This document shows, one piece after another, positions 16,796 to 27,057 of a stretch of 64,000 nt of DNA. Location of the stretch: positions 186,001 through 250,000 of the forward strand of contig JADKJM010000009.1 in assembly GCA_016721005.1 (NCBI GenBank), in the 5' to 3' direction. The DNA is from Flavobacteriales bacterium. Lineage in GTDB: Bacteria > Bacteroidota > Bacteroidia > Flavobacteriales_F > PHOS-HE28. The notes below the pieces were generated by a model that had not been told where the DNA came from, did no database searches, and saw only the letters and a program-made list of their open reading frames with translations. The first letter of the stretch is position 1. Each line of letters begins with the position of its first letter. A program made the translations under genes and the position numbers.

Positions 16796-19700
16796 ATGCC
16801 ACCACAACAACGCTCCACTGAACGCACCAGGCCCGGCCGCTGGAAGCGCCGGTTGCTGCGTGTGATGCTGGGCTTGGTGCTCGGGCCGTTTCTGCTCCTC
16901 GGCTTGGTGATGGTGCTGGTGTACTTGCCGCCCGTGCAGGATCGGCTGCGGGCCGAAGCAACGGGCTACCTGCAAGAAAAGATCGGCACACCTGTACGCC
17001 TTGATCATTTCGCCTTGCGCTATCCGGCGGGCATCGCCCTGGAAGGATTGCTGCTCCTCGACCAGAAGGGGGATACCCTGTTGCACGCCGGTGAAGTGCG
17101 GACGGACCTGGACCTGTGGGCGCTCATCGACGGCCGTCTCACATTGAACGGAACACAGCTCTCGCATGTGCGAGCAGTGATCACGCAGCGGGCGGATAGC
17201 ACTTTCAACTTCACGTACATCATCCGCGCATTCACCGGTGAACCCACGCGGGTGAGGGAAGCAGTCGCCGACAGCACCGCGCCCATGCCCTTTTCCATGT
17301 CCGGTGTGTTGTTGCAGGACATCAGCATGGACCTCTTGCTGGCGAGTGGATTGGATATGAAGCTGCGTCTCGGTGGGTTGAGGATCGACATGAACGAAAT
17401 GGATGCGAAGGCGCTGCTCTTCCACGCACCACTCATCGCCATCACGGACACGCGCCTCGATCTGCGCACCACATCCGACTCGCCCAGATCGGATACCTAC
17501 CCTGATCTGAAGAATCCACTCGCTGGTCTCGACATCGCATTAGCACAACTCGCGCTCGATCATGTGGCCTTCACCTTGATGAACACCACCACCGGCGATA
17601 GCCTTTGGTTGGATCTGGTAAAAGGAGAAGTTGCGGTGGACAGTCTCGCCTTCGAGCGACAGCAATTGCGTTTCGCATCGATCGCCCTAGAAGCCGTGCG
17701 CTTCGGAACGCTCACGAAGGGCAGTGCCATGCCGCCGGATACTACACGCGCACCAACACCGGCCTGGCTGGACCAGAACGATGGTTTCCGCTTTTGGATG
17801 CGCGGCTTGGACGTGGGTGCGCGCGCTCTCACCATCACCGGGGGTGAGTTGCAGATGCATCGCAGCACGCTCGCGAGCGGGCCGAAGGGTTTCGACCCGG
17901 ACCATATCGTGTACAAGGCGATCGACCTAAGCGCAGCGGATGTGGAAGTGAATGATCAGCGGCTCGGTGTCGCCATCAACGCGTTGTCCGCCACGGACGC
18001 CGAGGGCAGTTCCATGCTCGCCAGCCTGCAACTGACCGCCACACCCGCATCGGTGCGCGTGCAACAAGGCCATCTGGCAGTGGATGGCACGGAAGTGCAT
18101 TTCACGTTGAGCGCCGAACCCGGTGATCTCAGCACGGCATACCGGACACCGAAGCAAGTTCCTCTGCACGCGCGCGCATCGGCGTCCATCCACCTCGCGG
18201 GTTTGCCCGGCCTCTTCCGCAAGTTCAACGTCCCTTGGCCCGCGCAGCTGGATGCGAACGAGGTGTGGGACACGCAACTCGCATACAGCGGCACCGCGCA
18301 ACGCGCCGATACGTTGCGCGTGGATCTGGTCGGTGATCAGGGTTCCATCATTCATCTGCGCGGCGATGCGCAACGGATGGACCAACTACCGCGCACCGCG
18401 TTCCATGCGGACCTCCAAGAAGTGGCGATGGGCCAAGGGATGCGCACCGTGCTGGCGGCCTTTCTGCCTGCGAGCGTTCCATTGCCATCGCATTTCTCTG
18501 GTAGGGCAACCGTCATTGGAACTTCCGATGGATTGAACGCTGACATCGCATTGAAGAGCGATCTCGGCAACATCACCGGAACAGCGAGCGCGACGAACAT
18601 GCACGGTCGAATGCCCGATGCGGTCCATGTTGACCTGACGATCAATGATCTCGCACTGCGTCGTTTCACCGGTGATACTGCGATCGGCCTGCTCAGCGCA
18701 CACATGCTTGTCGATGGCAACGCATTGAACAGCCCGGAGCGTTCCGGGAATTTGGAGATCGTTCCCTCGAAGCTGCACTACCACGGCCAGGACCTTAGTG
18801 CTTCGCGCATCACCGCCAGCTTGCTACGCGATTCCGTTCACGCCGTAGTGATCACGGACGCTTCCGACTTGGCGATCGCGCTACGCACCGACGTGCATTG
18901 GCCTGTTGGCAGCGACACGCTCTCCGGCGCCATCGACCTGAATGTGGATCGCTTGCAATTGGAAGCACTTGGATGGTACCCGCAGCCGCTTGGCGTGCAA
19001 GGCCGATGGCATGGCACGGGAACCTATTCGTTGAACGGCTTCGCCGGTCTCGACTTGAAAGGCGACAGCGTGATGATCTTCAACACGAAGCGTTCCTTCA
19101 CTTTCGAGGACTTCGTCGTGCGGGGTCATGTCAGCACGGACTCCACGCGTTTCCTACTGGACACCGACGCGCTTCTCGTGGATTACAGCACGAACGTTCC
19201 TATCGACAGCTTGATGCCGCGTGCCAAGGAAACGCTGCTGAGCTTCTTCCGGTCCGACACGTCGTTCATCCCCTGCCCAGGACAGCGTATGGACCTGCGT
19301 GTGGAATTGCCGCGCACCGAATGGCTGACCGCTATCGTGTTGCCCGAGCTGCGTGCGATCGAACTGAAGAACTTCACCGGGCATTACGACAGCGACGCCG
19401 ATGCGCTCGATCTGAATATCGATCTGCCCGTGCTGCGCTACGGAGAGCTCGCATTGCTTGGCATGAACGTGAATGCGAACGCGCAAGGCCGCGCACTGAA
19501 TGGCGACCTGCGCGTGGACAGTGCACGATACTCTGCATTCCATGTGTATGGTCTCTCGCTCGAAGCGGCGTCCGGGTCGAACAGCTTGCACGCCACCTTG
19601 AAGACCACACGTGAGGACGGCATACCCAACTACGTGGTGCCCGTGGAATTCCAGCGCACCGAAGGCGACATCGTGCTGCATCTCGCCGATGGGTTGGTGC

Positions 19701-21121
19701 TCGACACATCCGCGTGGAACGTGGATGCGCAGAACAGCTTGCGGTTCACCGATGAAGGACCGATGGCGGAGCACTTCACATTGAGCAGTGGCGCGCAGCA
19801 CGCACAACTCATCACAAGCGCCAATGCCACTGTGGTGAAATTGGAGCAGTTCAACATGGGAGCGTTGCTCAACCTCGTCTCCACAAAGGACAGCGTCGAC
19901 TTCGTTGCGGGTAGCCTTACGGGCGAAGTGGCGTTGCCCCTGAACGAACACAGCCCGCTCAGCGCCGACCTGCGCATTGAAGGGTTCGCATTGACCGGCA
20001 AGCCGATCGGTGATCTGGTGATCGAAGCACGAGGCACAGGCGCGAAAGCGTACAACGCCAATGCGCGCTTGGAGAACGGCACGAACGAGTTGGACGCCAA
20101 ACTCCACTACGATGGTGACCAACAGCCCGCCGCCATGGATGCGGAAGCGAAGATCGGCCTCGCGGATATGTCCTTCCTACAGCCGTTCGCTGGAGGCGTG
20201 CTGTTCGAAATGAGCGGTGGCCTGAACGGCAACGTTACCTGGCAGAAGCTACCCGCTGGCAACAGCATCAATGGCTCGCTCACCTTCACCAACGCGGTGG
20301 TCGGCGTGAAGCAGACCGGCGCGCGCTACACCTTGCACGATGAGCACTTGGTGGCCGATGCGACGGGTCTCACCTTGAACGACTTCACTGTACTTGACAG
20401 CCTTGGCAACGCATTCGTCCTTGATGGAAAGGTGCTCACCACGGACCTTATCAACATGCGTTTCGACCTTGCGTTGCGCACGGATTCGTTCCAGTTGGTC
20501 AACAGCGCACCCACAAAGGATGCGCTCTTCTACGGTGACCTCTTCGCATCTGCGGATGTGCGGATCACCGGCACGGACAAGGCCCCTGTGGTGAAAGGCG
20601 ATCTCGGCATCCTGGCAGGAACGGACCTGAGCGTGGTGCTGCCCGGAAGCACGGTGAAGCTCATCGGCAGCGAAGGCATCGTGGAGTTCACCACCGACCT
20701 CTATGGTACCGACACCCTGCTTGTGGCAACGGATCAGGAGCGTCTGCGCGATTCATTGCGTGCCCAACTTCCGAAGGTGGACATGGACCTGCGTATCCGT
20801 GTGGATGACCGCGCCGCCTTCGCCATCGTGCTCGATCCCACCACAGGTGACCAAGCGACTTTCCAAGGCACGGGTGATCTACGTTTCCGATATAACGCGG
20901 ATGAGGAGATGCGGTTGAGCGGCCCCTTCACCGTGAGCAAGGGCGGTTACACATTGGAATTCTATGGCCTGGTAAAGAAGCGTTTCGAACTGGTGCCGGG
21001 CAGCACGGTGGTATGGGACGGCGATCCCATCGGTGCGCAGATGGACATCAAGGCGCGTTACACTTCGGAAACCGCTGCATATCCCTTAGAACCTGTTTGC
21101 ATTATCGAGTTGCGCGCCTGA
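16796..21121 (+). CDS. tamB: TamB, 5' part, truncated by an IS5 element
   Basis: 1430 native residues followed by 11 codons read from the IS. An N-terminal inner-membrane anchor (LGLVLGPFLLLGLVMVLVYL) precedes a very long run of beta-repeats, as in AsmA-like TamB proteins that form a hydrophobic groove spanning the periplasm for lipid transport. The TamB/DUF490 C-terminal domain begins near GDLGILAGTDLSVVLPG and continues past the IS in the piece at 21981. Start: ATG 16796 (MPPQQRSTER) rather than the frame start at 16724, which lies inside the methyltransferase. As it stands the groove lacks the C-terminal segment that contacts the outer-membrane partner. Confidence 0.85.
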   Translation: MPPQQRSTERTRPGRWKRRLLRVMLGLVLGPFLLLGLVMVLVYLPPVQDRLRAEATGYLQEKIGTPVRLDHFALRYPAGIALEGLLLLDQKGDTLLHAGEVRTDLDLWALIDGRLTLNGTQLSHVRAVITQRADSTFNFTYIIRAFTGEPTRVREAVADSTAPMPFSMSGVLLQDISMDLLLASGLDMKLRLGGLRIDMNEMDAKALLFHAPLIAITDTRLDLRTTSDSPRSDTYPDLKNPLAGLDIALAQLALDHVAFTLMNTTTGDSLWLDLVKGEVAVDSLAFERQQLRFASIALEAVRFGTLTKGSAMPPDTTRAPTPAWLDQNDGFRFWMRGLDVGARALTITGGELQMHRSTLASGPKGFDPDHIVYKAIDLSAADVEVNDQRLGVAINALSATDAEGSSMLASLQLTATPASVRVQQGHLAVDGTEVHFTLSAEPGDLSTAYRTPKQVPLHARASASIHLAGLPGLFRKFNVPWPAQLDANEVWDTQLAYSGTAQRADTLRVDLVGDQGSIIHLRGDAQRMDQLPRTAFHADLQEVAMGQGMRTVLAAFLPASVPLPSHFSGRATVIGTSDGLNADIALKSDLGNITGTASATNMHGRMPDAVHVDLTINDLALRRFTGDTAIGLLSAHMLVDGNALNSPERSGNLEIVPSKLHYHGQDLSASRITASLLRDSVHAVVITDASDLAIALRTDVHWPVGSDTLSGAIDLNVDRLQLEALGWYPQPLGVQGRWHGTGTYSLNGFAGLDLKGDSVMIFNTKRSFTFEDFVVRGHVSTDSTRFLLDTDALLVDYSTNVPIDSLMPRAKETLLSFFRSDTSFIPCPGQRMDLRVELPRTEWLTAIVLPELRAIELKNFTGHYDSDADALDLNIDLPVLRYGELALLGMNVNANAQGRALNGDLRVDSARYSAFHVYGLSLEAASGSNSLHATLKTTREDGIPNYVVPVEFQRTEGDIVLHLADGLVLDTSAWNVDAQNSLRFTDEGPMAEHFTLSSGAQHAQLITSANATVVKLEQFNMGALLNLVSTKDSVDFVAGSLTGEVALPLNEHSPLSADLRIEGFALTGKPIGDLVIEARGTGAKAYNANARLENGTNELDAKLHYDGDQQPAAMDAEAKIGLADMSFLQPFAGGVLFEMSGGLNGNVTWQKLPAGNSINGSLTFTNAVVGVKQTGARYTLHDEHLVADATGLTLNDFTVLDSLGNAFVLDGKVLTTDLINMRFDLALRTDSFQLVNSAPTKDALFYGDLFASADVRITGTDKAPVVKGDLGILAGTDLSVVLPGSTVKLIGSEGIVEFTTDLYGTDTLLVATDQERLRDSLRAQLPKVDMDLRIRVDDRAAFAIVLDPTTGDQATFQGTGDLRFRYNADEEMRLSGPFTVSKGGYTLEFYGLVKKRFELVPGSTVVWDGDPIGAQMDIKARYTSETAAYPLEPVCIIELRA

Positions 21122-21977
21122 GCAACAAGTGTATCATGGCGATCTGGACAAAGGCCTCGGCGTTGCAGGGCAGCACCTCATAGTCCTTGGATAGCCTGCG
21201 GGACCAGCCCAACCACGAGAGTGTTCGCTCCACGATCCAGCGTTTGGGAAGTACCACGAACTTGTGTTGCTCGGTCCGCTTCACCACTTGCATGGTCCAG
21301 CCGAACATGGCCAAGGTCCAGTCGATCAGCACGCCGGAGTATCCACCATCCACGAACACGGTCTTGATCGTGGTGAAGGCGCAGTGCAAACGGATCAACA
21401 CCGCACGAGCCCCTGCACGATCCTGTATGCCCGCTGAATGCACCACCACGGTCAACAGGTTGCCCATCGTATCCACGGCTATGTGGCGCTTACGGCCTTT
21501 GGTCCTCTTGCCCGCGTCATACCCCCGGTGCCCCCTTTTAGCGTGGTCTTCACGCTCTGGGAGTCAATGATCGCCACAGTGGGCGTGGCCCGCTTCCCGG
21601 CGCGTTCCCGTGCTCGTTCGCGCAGCGTGGTGAGCACCTGGTCCCAAACACCGCGCTCACGCATGCGCTTGAACTGGAAGTACAGCTGATCCAGTTCCCG
21701 AACTCTTCAGGTACCTGGCGCCATTGACAACCGGTCTTGTTCACATACAGGATCCCGTTCACCACCTGCCGTAGCTCATGCTTCAAGGGGCGGCTAAGGC
21801 TTCTTCTTGGATCCCAGCAGCAAGGGTTCCAGCAATTCCCATTGCGCGCGTCAGATCGCTTCTGTATCCCATGGTGAACGGTGCTTTTCTACACCGCTAC
21901 GAATGGATCGATCATTCAGCAACAAGTCAAGATCCCAGCTCCATCAGTTCTCAACACCACACTATGCAAACAGGTTC
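21089..21977 (-). mobile_element. IS5-family (IS427/IS1031-like) insertion sequence, copy 1
   Basis: 889 bp with ends GAACCTGTTTGCAT and its inverse, flanked by TTA on both sides (21086-21088 and 21978-21980). A TNA 3-base duplication is typical for this group. The element splits tamB exactly between codons: removing it and one TTA restores an open frame. Its transposase is damaged. A shorter relative is at 39041-39623. Confidence 0.92.
21102..21876 (-). pseudogene. IS5 transposase, broken into several frames
   Basis: Pieces read KHELRQVVNGILYVNKTGCQ and QVPEEFGNW, then (other frame) MRERGVWDQVLTTLRERARE and [11 protein letters not shown], then VFVDGGYSG and [20 protein letters not shown]: the D-D-E catalytic residues are all present. 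The middle joint (around AAAAGGGGG, ~21535) may be a programmed -1 slip, as seen in IS427-type elements. But the joint at ~21690 lacks one base compared with the second copy, and the N-terminal region (~21780-21870) has at least one more frame change. So this copy is probably inactive, unless the breaks are read errors. Confidence 0.75.
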
Positions 21978-21980
21978 TTA

Positions 21981-22784
21981 GTGGCGAATTCCACCGGGAC
22001 ATTGAGCGATGCGGAGCGCAACCACCTGTCGTCGCGTATGCCCTTCGAGGTGATCATCCACATCGATGGCGAGATGAAGAAGCCGGACATCGGTTTCGGG
22101 ATCGACCTGCCGCGCGAATTCCGCAACAGCTATCCGCAGGTGAACGACCAGTTGGACCAACTCGCGGATCGGAGCAGGGAGGAGGAACGCAATCGCCAGG
22201 TCTTCGGCCTGCTCGTGCTCAACTCCTTCATCCAGGACGAAGGAGCAGGTGGCGCTCCCAGTAGCGGCATTGCCTCCAGTGCGGCGCGCAATTCAGTGAA
22301 CGGGATCCTCACCGACCAGATGAACAAGCTGACGGGCCGCTTCGTGAAGGGAGTTGATGTACAACTTGGTGTGAGCACCATGGACCAGGCACAGGGTGAT
22401 CAAGTCTACCAGCGCACATCAGTGGACTACAAGGTGAGCAAGAGCTTCCTGAACAAACGCTTGAGCTTCGAGGTGGGAGGATCCGTGGGTGTGGACGAGA
22501 ACAAGGGCAACGCCAGCAACGTGGGTAGTACGCGCGCCGCACAGTATGCCATCATCTACGATCTGCGCGAGGATGGGAAATACCGGTTACGCGGTTTCTA
22601 CGAGAACGCGTTCGACCTGTACGACGGTGAGATCACGGACAGCGGTATCGCCATCATGCACACGCTCGATATCGAGGAGAACCAAAAAGCGCGAGACGCG
22701 GCACGTGACGTCGTACGTCAGCAACAGATGGAGGAACAGCGAAGAAGGCGCAACGAACCGCAGCAGAACAACGCAGCGCCATGA
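21981..22784 (+). pseudogene. tamB: TamB, 3' part (orphaned C-terminal domain)
   Basis: 267 codons that continue tamB in frame after the IS. It holds the rest of the TamB C-terminal domain: FEVIIHIDGEMKKPDIGFGI, then VFGLLVLNSFI, DVQLGVSTMDQAQGDQ and the final strand YRLRGFYENAFDLYDGEI, with a basic, Gln/Asn-rich tail. These features mark the DUF490/TamB_C domain that docks on the outer-membrane partner. No start codon of its own is needed if ATG 22038 (MPFEVI) is used from a promoter in the IS; whether this happens is unknown. The next gene overlaps it by ATGA. Confidence 0.85.
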
Positions 22785-25045
22785 GGTTCCACGCTCTTTC
22801 AAACATCGGCCTGACGGTGCTGCTGCTGTCCTCCTGTAGCGGGCTGAAGTACGCCACCCCCGAACACCCGTTGTTCACAGGACATGATGTGCATTGGGAG
22901 CGGCCACCTGTGGAGGGGCGAAAGAGCGTGACCATTGAACTGGAGAACGTGGTGCGACCAAAACCGAACAACAGCATCCTGGGCATGCGACCGACGGTGG
23001 CGTTGCACAACGCCATCAAGGCCCCGGCTCGACAGAAAGGGTTGCGGCATTTGTTGAGGAACAAGATCGGATCGGCACCGGTCTTCCTTGACGGTGTACC
23101 ACTGAAGGACATCAACGTCGCTTTCGAGAACCGCCTGAACAACCACGGATACTTCCAGGCGCGAAGTCGTTACGAAGTGCATACGAATGGTCGCAAGGCA
23201 AGCGTGACCTTCTTCGTGGATGCAGGCGTTCCGGACCGCTTGCGTACGATCGCTTACGGGGATAGCACCGATACGCTGAACGTGCATCTCGCTAGCGCGC
23301 AAGAACACTCACCATTGAAAGCCGGACAGCTCTACGACCTTGCCAAGCTCGATGCCGAACGCAACCGGGTCGCGGGAACCCTGCGCAATGCGGGCTGGTA
23401 TTATCTGAAGGACAATGACCTCGTATTCGCTGCGGATACGACCGTGGGCGGCCACGTGATGGACATCCGCTTGAGACTGGCGCGCTCGGCGACCGCACGC
23501 GGGCAGCAACGCTATACCCTCGGCCATGTGCATGTACACGGCGACTACGATGCGCTGCTTCCGGCCAACGACTCGACGATGGTGGACAGCGTGATGTACG
23601 TGAACTACCTGAACAACTATCGACCGGCGACCATCGTGCGTGGTGTCTTCCTACGGCCCGGCCAGCTCGGTTCCGAAGAGCACACCACACAGACCACACA
23701 GCATTTGGGAAGCTTCGGGGTCTTCAAAAGCGTGCAGGTGAACTATGCATCGGATAGTCTCCGGCCTTCGATCCTCAACGCGGATGTGGTCTTGGTTCCG
23801 CAGAAACGCTGGTCGCTCTTCACCGAGCTGAACGCCGTGAGCAAGAGCAACAACTTCGCCGGGCCGGGCATCCGTTTAGGCTTCAAGGACCGCGACCTGT
23901 TCCGTGGTGCAGAGGTATTCACGGCAGACCTGAACGGCCGGTTCGAAACACAGGTGGCCGGCGCGCAGAAGGGCACCAATGCGTACGAGGTCGGCGCGAA
24001 ACTGTCCCTGCATATTCCCCGCATCGTACCCTTCCACACAGTGCATGCGGTGCGCAGTTCAGCGCCAACTACCCGGGCCGACATGGGTTACGGTCTGTTC
24101 CGCCGGGTGGGCCTCTATGGCCTGGAGTCGTTCAATACTTCCTTCAGTTACGTGTGGCGGCAGAATGCGCGGGTGTGGCACGATCTCCGGCTGCTGGATG
24201 TGAGCTACAATTCATTGTACTACAGTAGCGACCAGTTCCGCGCCTTCCTGGATTCCAACCAAGTGGTGAAGCGCAGCTTCGAAGAGCAGTTCATCGTCGG
24301 CGCCGGATACACCATCACCATTTCCACAAAGCGCCGGAACAATTCAAGCGGATATCTTCTCGCCAGCTTCGGCCTCGACGAGAGCGGCAGCCTGCCTTCC
24401 TTGCTGAAGCGAATGGGTGGGCCGAGGCCCGAGAGCGGCGACCTGTTGTTCGATCGCCGCTTTTCGCAATTCATTCGCTTCAAGCCGGAACTGCGCTACT
24501 ACAGCCGAAAAGGACGACGCGACGGCCAACTCGTGGCGCGGATCCTTGGAGGGCTCGCGGTCGCTTATGGCAACTCCGATGTGGTCCCGTACGTGAAGCA
24601 GTTCTTCGTGGGTGGCACCAACAGCCTGCGCGCCTTCCGCGCCCGTTCCGTCGGCCCGGGCGCTTACCTGCCCACCGGAGACAATTCGATCCTGATCGAT
24701 CAGACAGGCGACATCCGCTTGGAAGCGAACCTGGAATACCGCTTCACGCTGTCGGGCTACTTCAAGGGGGCGTTCTTCGCGGATGCAGGGAACATCTGGC
24801 TCGTGAACGACGATCCACAACGGTCGGGTGGAAAGTTCGAATGGAACAATGTGCTACCCGAACTGGCGGCAGGTGCCGGTTTCGGACTGCGCTTCGATCC
24901 GGATGTCATCGTGGTACGGCTCGATCTGGCCACACCGCTGCGCCAACCTTCATTGCCCGCTGGCGACCGATGGGTGATCACCGATTTGCGACCACGGATC
25001 TTCGATAACGTGGTCTTCAACATCGCCATTGGCTATCCGTTCTAG
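22781..25045 (+). CDS. tamL: BamA/TamA-family outer-membrane protein, lipoprotein type (TamL)
   Basis: 754 residues. The signal ends in a lipobox (VLLLSSC-S at residue ~19), so the N-terminal Cys is lipidated; this is typical of TamL, the Bacteroidota form of TamA. POTRA-like domains occupy ~80-330 (INVAFENRLNNHGYFQARSR, GTLRNAGWYYLKDNDLVF) and a C-terminal D15 barrel follows, with FVGGTNSLRAFRARSVGPGA at the lid-lock loop and a closing strand NVVFNIAIGYPF. It pairs with TamB for outer-membrane assembly or lipid transport. ATGA overlap with tamB shows co-translation; the IS upstream may leave it weakly expressed. Confidence 0.88.
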   Translation: MRFHALSNIGLTVLLLSSCSGLKYATPEHPLFTGHDVHWERPPVEGRKSVTIELENVVRPKPNNSILGMRPTVALHNAIKAPARQKGLRHLLRNKIGSAPVFLDGVPLKDINVAFENRLNNHGYFQARSRYEVHTNGRKASVTFFVDAGVPDRLRTIAYGDSTDTLNVHLASAQEHSPLKAGQLYDLAKLDAERNRVAGTLRNAGWYYLKDNDLVFAADTTVGGHVMDIRLRLARSATARGQQRYTLGHVHVHGDYDALLPANDSTMVDSVMYVNYLNNYRPATIVRGVFLRPGQLGSEEHTTQTTQHLGSFGVFKSVQVNYASDSLRPSILNADVVLVPQKRWSLFTELNAVSKSNNFAGPGIRLGFKDRDLFRGAEVFTADLNGRFETQVAGAQKGTNAYEVGAKLSLHIPRIVPFHTVHAVRSSAPTTRADMGYGLFRRVGLYGLESFNTSFSYVWRQNARVWHDLRLLDVSYNSLYYSSDQFRAFLDSNQVVKRSFEEQFIVGAGYTITISTKRRNNSSGYLLASFGLDESGSLPSLLKRMGGPRPESGDLLFDRRFSQFIRFKPELRYYSRKGRRDGQLVARILGGLAVAYGNSDVVPYVKQFFVGGTNSLRAFRARSVGPGAYLPTGDNSILIDQTGDIRLEANLEYRFTLSGYFKGAFFADAGNIWLVNDDPQRSGGKFEWNNVLPELAAGAGFGLRFDPDVIVVRLDLATPLRQPSLPAGDRWVITDLRPRIFDNVVFNIAIGYPF

Positions 25046-25104
25046 GATCCGGCGAGCGGAGTAGGGCAGTGTCCGGGGATATCCCTTCTCCTGCGATTGG
25101 ATCG

Positions 25105-27054
25105 TCAGGCGCTTTGGACGAAGTACATCTCCATCTCGCCTTTGCCTTTCGCCTGCACTTTTCCGCGCGGGGTGAAGGTGAACAGGCGGGACGCCTGTTC
25201 GACCACCAGCGCATACGTCGCTTCGCTGATGTTCACCTGGCCCACTTCACCGCTGCTCTCCATACGGCTCGCCGTGTTCACGGTATCACCCCAGATGTCG
25301 TACTGGAATTTCTTCACGCCTACGATGCCAGCAACGACAGGGCCGGTATGGATGCCCACGCGCATTTCGAAAGCCGGTAACCCTTGTGCATCACGTTCCT
25401 TCTTCCGCGCCATCATGAATGCTTGCATCTCCAACCCAGCATGCACAACATCAGCAGGCGATGAGGTCTTCGGATCCGGCAAGCCACCGGCGCACATGTA
25501 CGCATCACCGATGGTCTTGATCTTCTCGATGCCGCGCGCGGTGATGATGTGATCGAAGGCCTTGAAACAGGTGTTCAACTCTTCAACAAGCTCCTGCGGT
25601 GTGAGCTTCTCGCTTGCCTCGGTGAAGCCTTTGAAATCGGTGAAGAGGATGGTGGCGTTGTCGAAGTGCTTGGCGTCGGCATGGCCTTTCGCTTTGAGCT
25701 CTGCGGCGACCTCCTGTGGAAGGATGTTCAGCAGGAGCGCTTCGCTGCGCGCATGTTCCTGCTTGATCCGGCGCCTGCGGCGGTAGTCCACCACGGCGAA
25801 GACGAGGGCGAAGGCTCCGAACCCGAGAAGCACGTTGCGCTGGGTGCGCTGGCGTTGCACTTTCTGCTCGGCCAACAGCCGGTCCTGAACGCGTTGCTGG
25901 GCCGTGGTGAGGCTGTCGGCGAATTGTTGCTTTTTGAAATCGGAAGTCAGTAGAGCAGCTGCCAGGTTCGAAGCCGAGGCCACCGTAGCGGCCGAGTCCT
26001 TCAGCGCCTGGTAACGCTTGGTGTACAACAGCGCGTTGCGAACGTCGCCTGAAGCCTCGTAGGCTTGGGCCAGTGGGCGCAGGTTGTCCAAAGTCTCCTT
26101 CAGCAGACCATGCGCTGTAGCCAGCTGAAGTCCTTCCCTGGCCAAAGCGATCGCCTGTGCATAGCGATGCGCGCAGGCGTGAGCCTCGGCTTTTTTCGCC
26201 AGCAGGAAACTGATCCACTCCGGCGAAGGGGATGGAACCGATGAATGGACCTGCCAGGCGTGCTCGATCCGTTCCAATGCCTGCTCGCACTCTTCCGCCG
26301 CCAGGTATTTGAAGGCGTAGTACATCCCGAGCTCATCGCTGATGTCGATCGCCTTTCCCTGTTCGAGCAGGGCCTCGGTCCGCTGCAGGAACAGCTTCCG
26401 TTCCATGCTATCCACTGTTGCGCCGGGATTGGTGGCCAACCGTATGAGCGCATCGAACTCCTGCTGGGTGTCGCGCCCTTCGACCAGGTGCAGGCAGCGG
26501 CGGTAGGTAAGCTGCGAGCGTGGTTCGTCTCCCAGTTGCTCGTACGTGTATGCGATACTGCTAAGGGCATTGTAGATCCCCGTGGTATCCTTCAACGCCT
26601 CAAAGCCCCGCAGCGCCTCCAGCTGGTAGGGCACCGCTGCGCTGAATTGGCCAAGTTGCACAAGGGCGCCGCCAAGGCCTCCGGCAGCATAGGCTTGGTA
26701 CCGCATATCGCCCGATCGCTCGAATTCCTTGAGCGCCTTGCCCATAAGGACCAAGAATTCGGCATGGTGGCCTTGTCTGTCGTAAGCGGCGCCCCGCGCG
26801 GTCATGGCCAAAGCATGTTCGCGCATGAATGTTCGGGAAGTTGTATCCGTACTGCCCGGCAGGGCCATACGGGTGGCTTGCAGGGTGGTGAGGCTGGTGT
26901 CCTGAAGGTACGTGAGTCCGAGGGCGACTCCGCGCTCCTCAAAAGCCGCTGTCGTATCCGCCCATACACGCAGCAGCGAGTCTGTATTGGCGGGTTGGGC
27001 CGAGGCTACGACCGCTGCCAACCAAAGAAAGACCGCTGGCAGAAGATGTTTCAT
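25105..27054 (-). CDS. TPR sensor adenylate cyclase (649 aa)
   Basis: Signal peptide (LLPAVFLWLAAVVASAQ), a periplasmic TPR array (~60-380), a coiled stretch, one membrane helix (NVLLGFGAFALVFAVV, ~residue 405), then the class III cyclase domain to the end. Catalytic residues are as in the 155-1150 enzyme: FTDFKGFT, IKTIGDAYM and YDIWGDTVNTASRM, so it should make cAMP. The loop before FTPRGK has the short form (VVEQASRLFTF) with no insertion. It begins 3 bases after the stop of the cyclase gene at 27058-29163, so the two are one operon. The TPR region probably senses a periplasmic partner. Confidence 0.92.
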   Translation of the reverse strand: MKHLLPAVFLWLAAVVASAQPANTDSLLRVWADTTAAFEERGVALGLTYLQDTSLTTLQATRMALPGSTDTTSRTFMREHALAMTARGAAYDRQGHHAEFLVLMGKALKEFERSGDMRYQAYAAGGLGGALVQLGQFSAAVPYQLEALRGFEALKDTTGIYNALSSIAYTYEQLGDEPRSQLTYRRCLHLVEGRDTQQEFDALIRLATNPGATVDSMERKLFLQRTEALLEQGKAIDISDELGMYYAFKYLAAEECEQALERIEHAWQVHSSVPSPSPEWISFLLAKKAEAHACAHRYAQAIALAREGLQLATAHGLLKETLDNLRPLAQAYEASGDVRNALLYTKRYQALKDSAATVASASNLAAALLTSDFKKQQFADSLTTAQQRVQDRLLAEQKVQRQRTQRNVLLGFGAFALVFAVVDYRRRRRIKQEHARSEALLLNILPQEVAAELKAKGHADAKHFDNATILFTDFKGFTEASEKLTPQELVEELNTCFKAFDHIITARGIEKIKTIGDAYMCAGGLPDPKTSSPADVVHAGLEMQAFMMARKKERDAQGLPAFEMRVGIHTGPVVAGIVGVKKFQYDIWGDTVNTASRMESSGEVGQVNISEATYALVVEQASRLFTFTPRGKVQAKGKGEMEMYFVQSA

Positions 27055-27057
27055 TGT

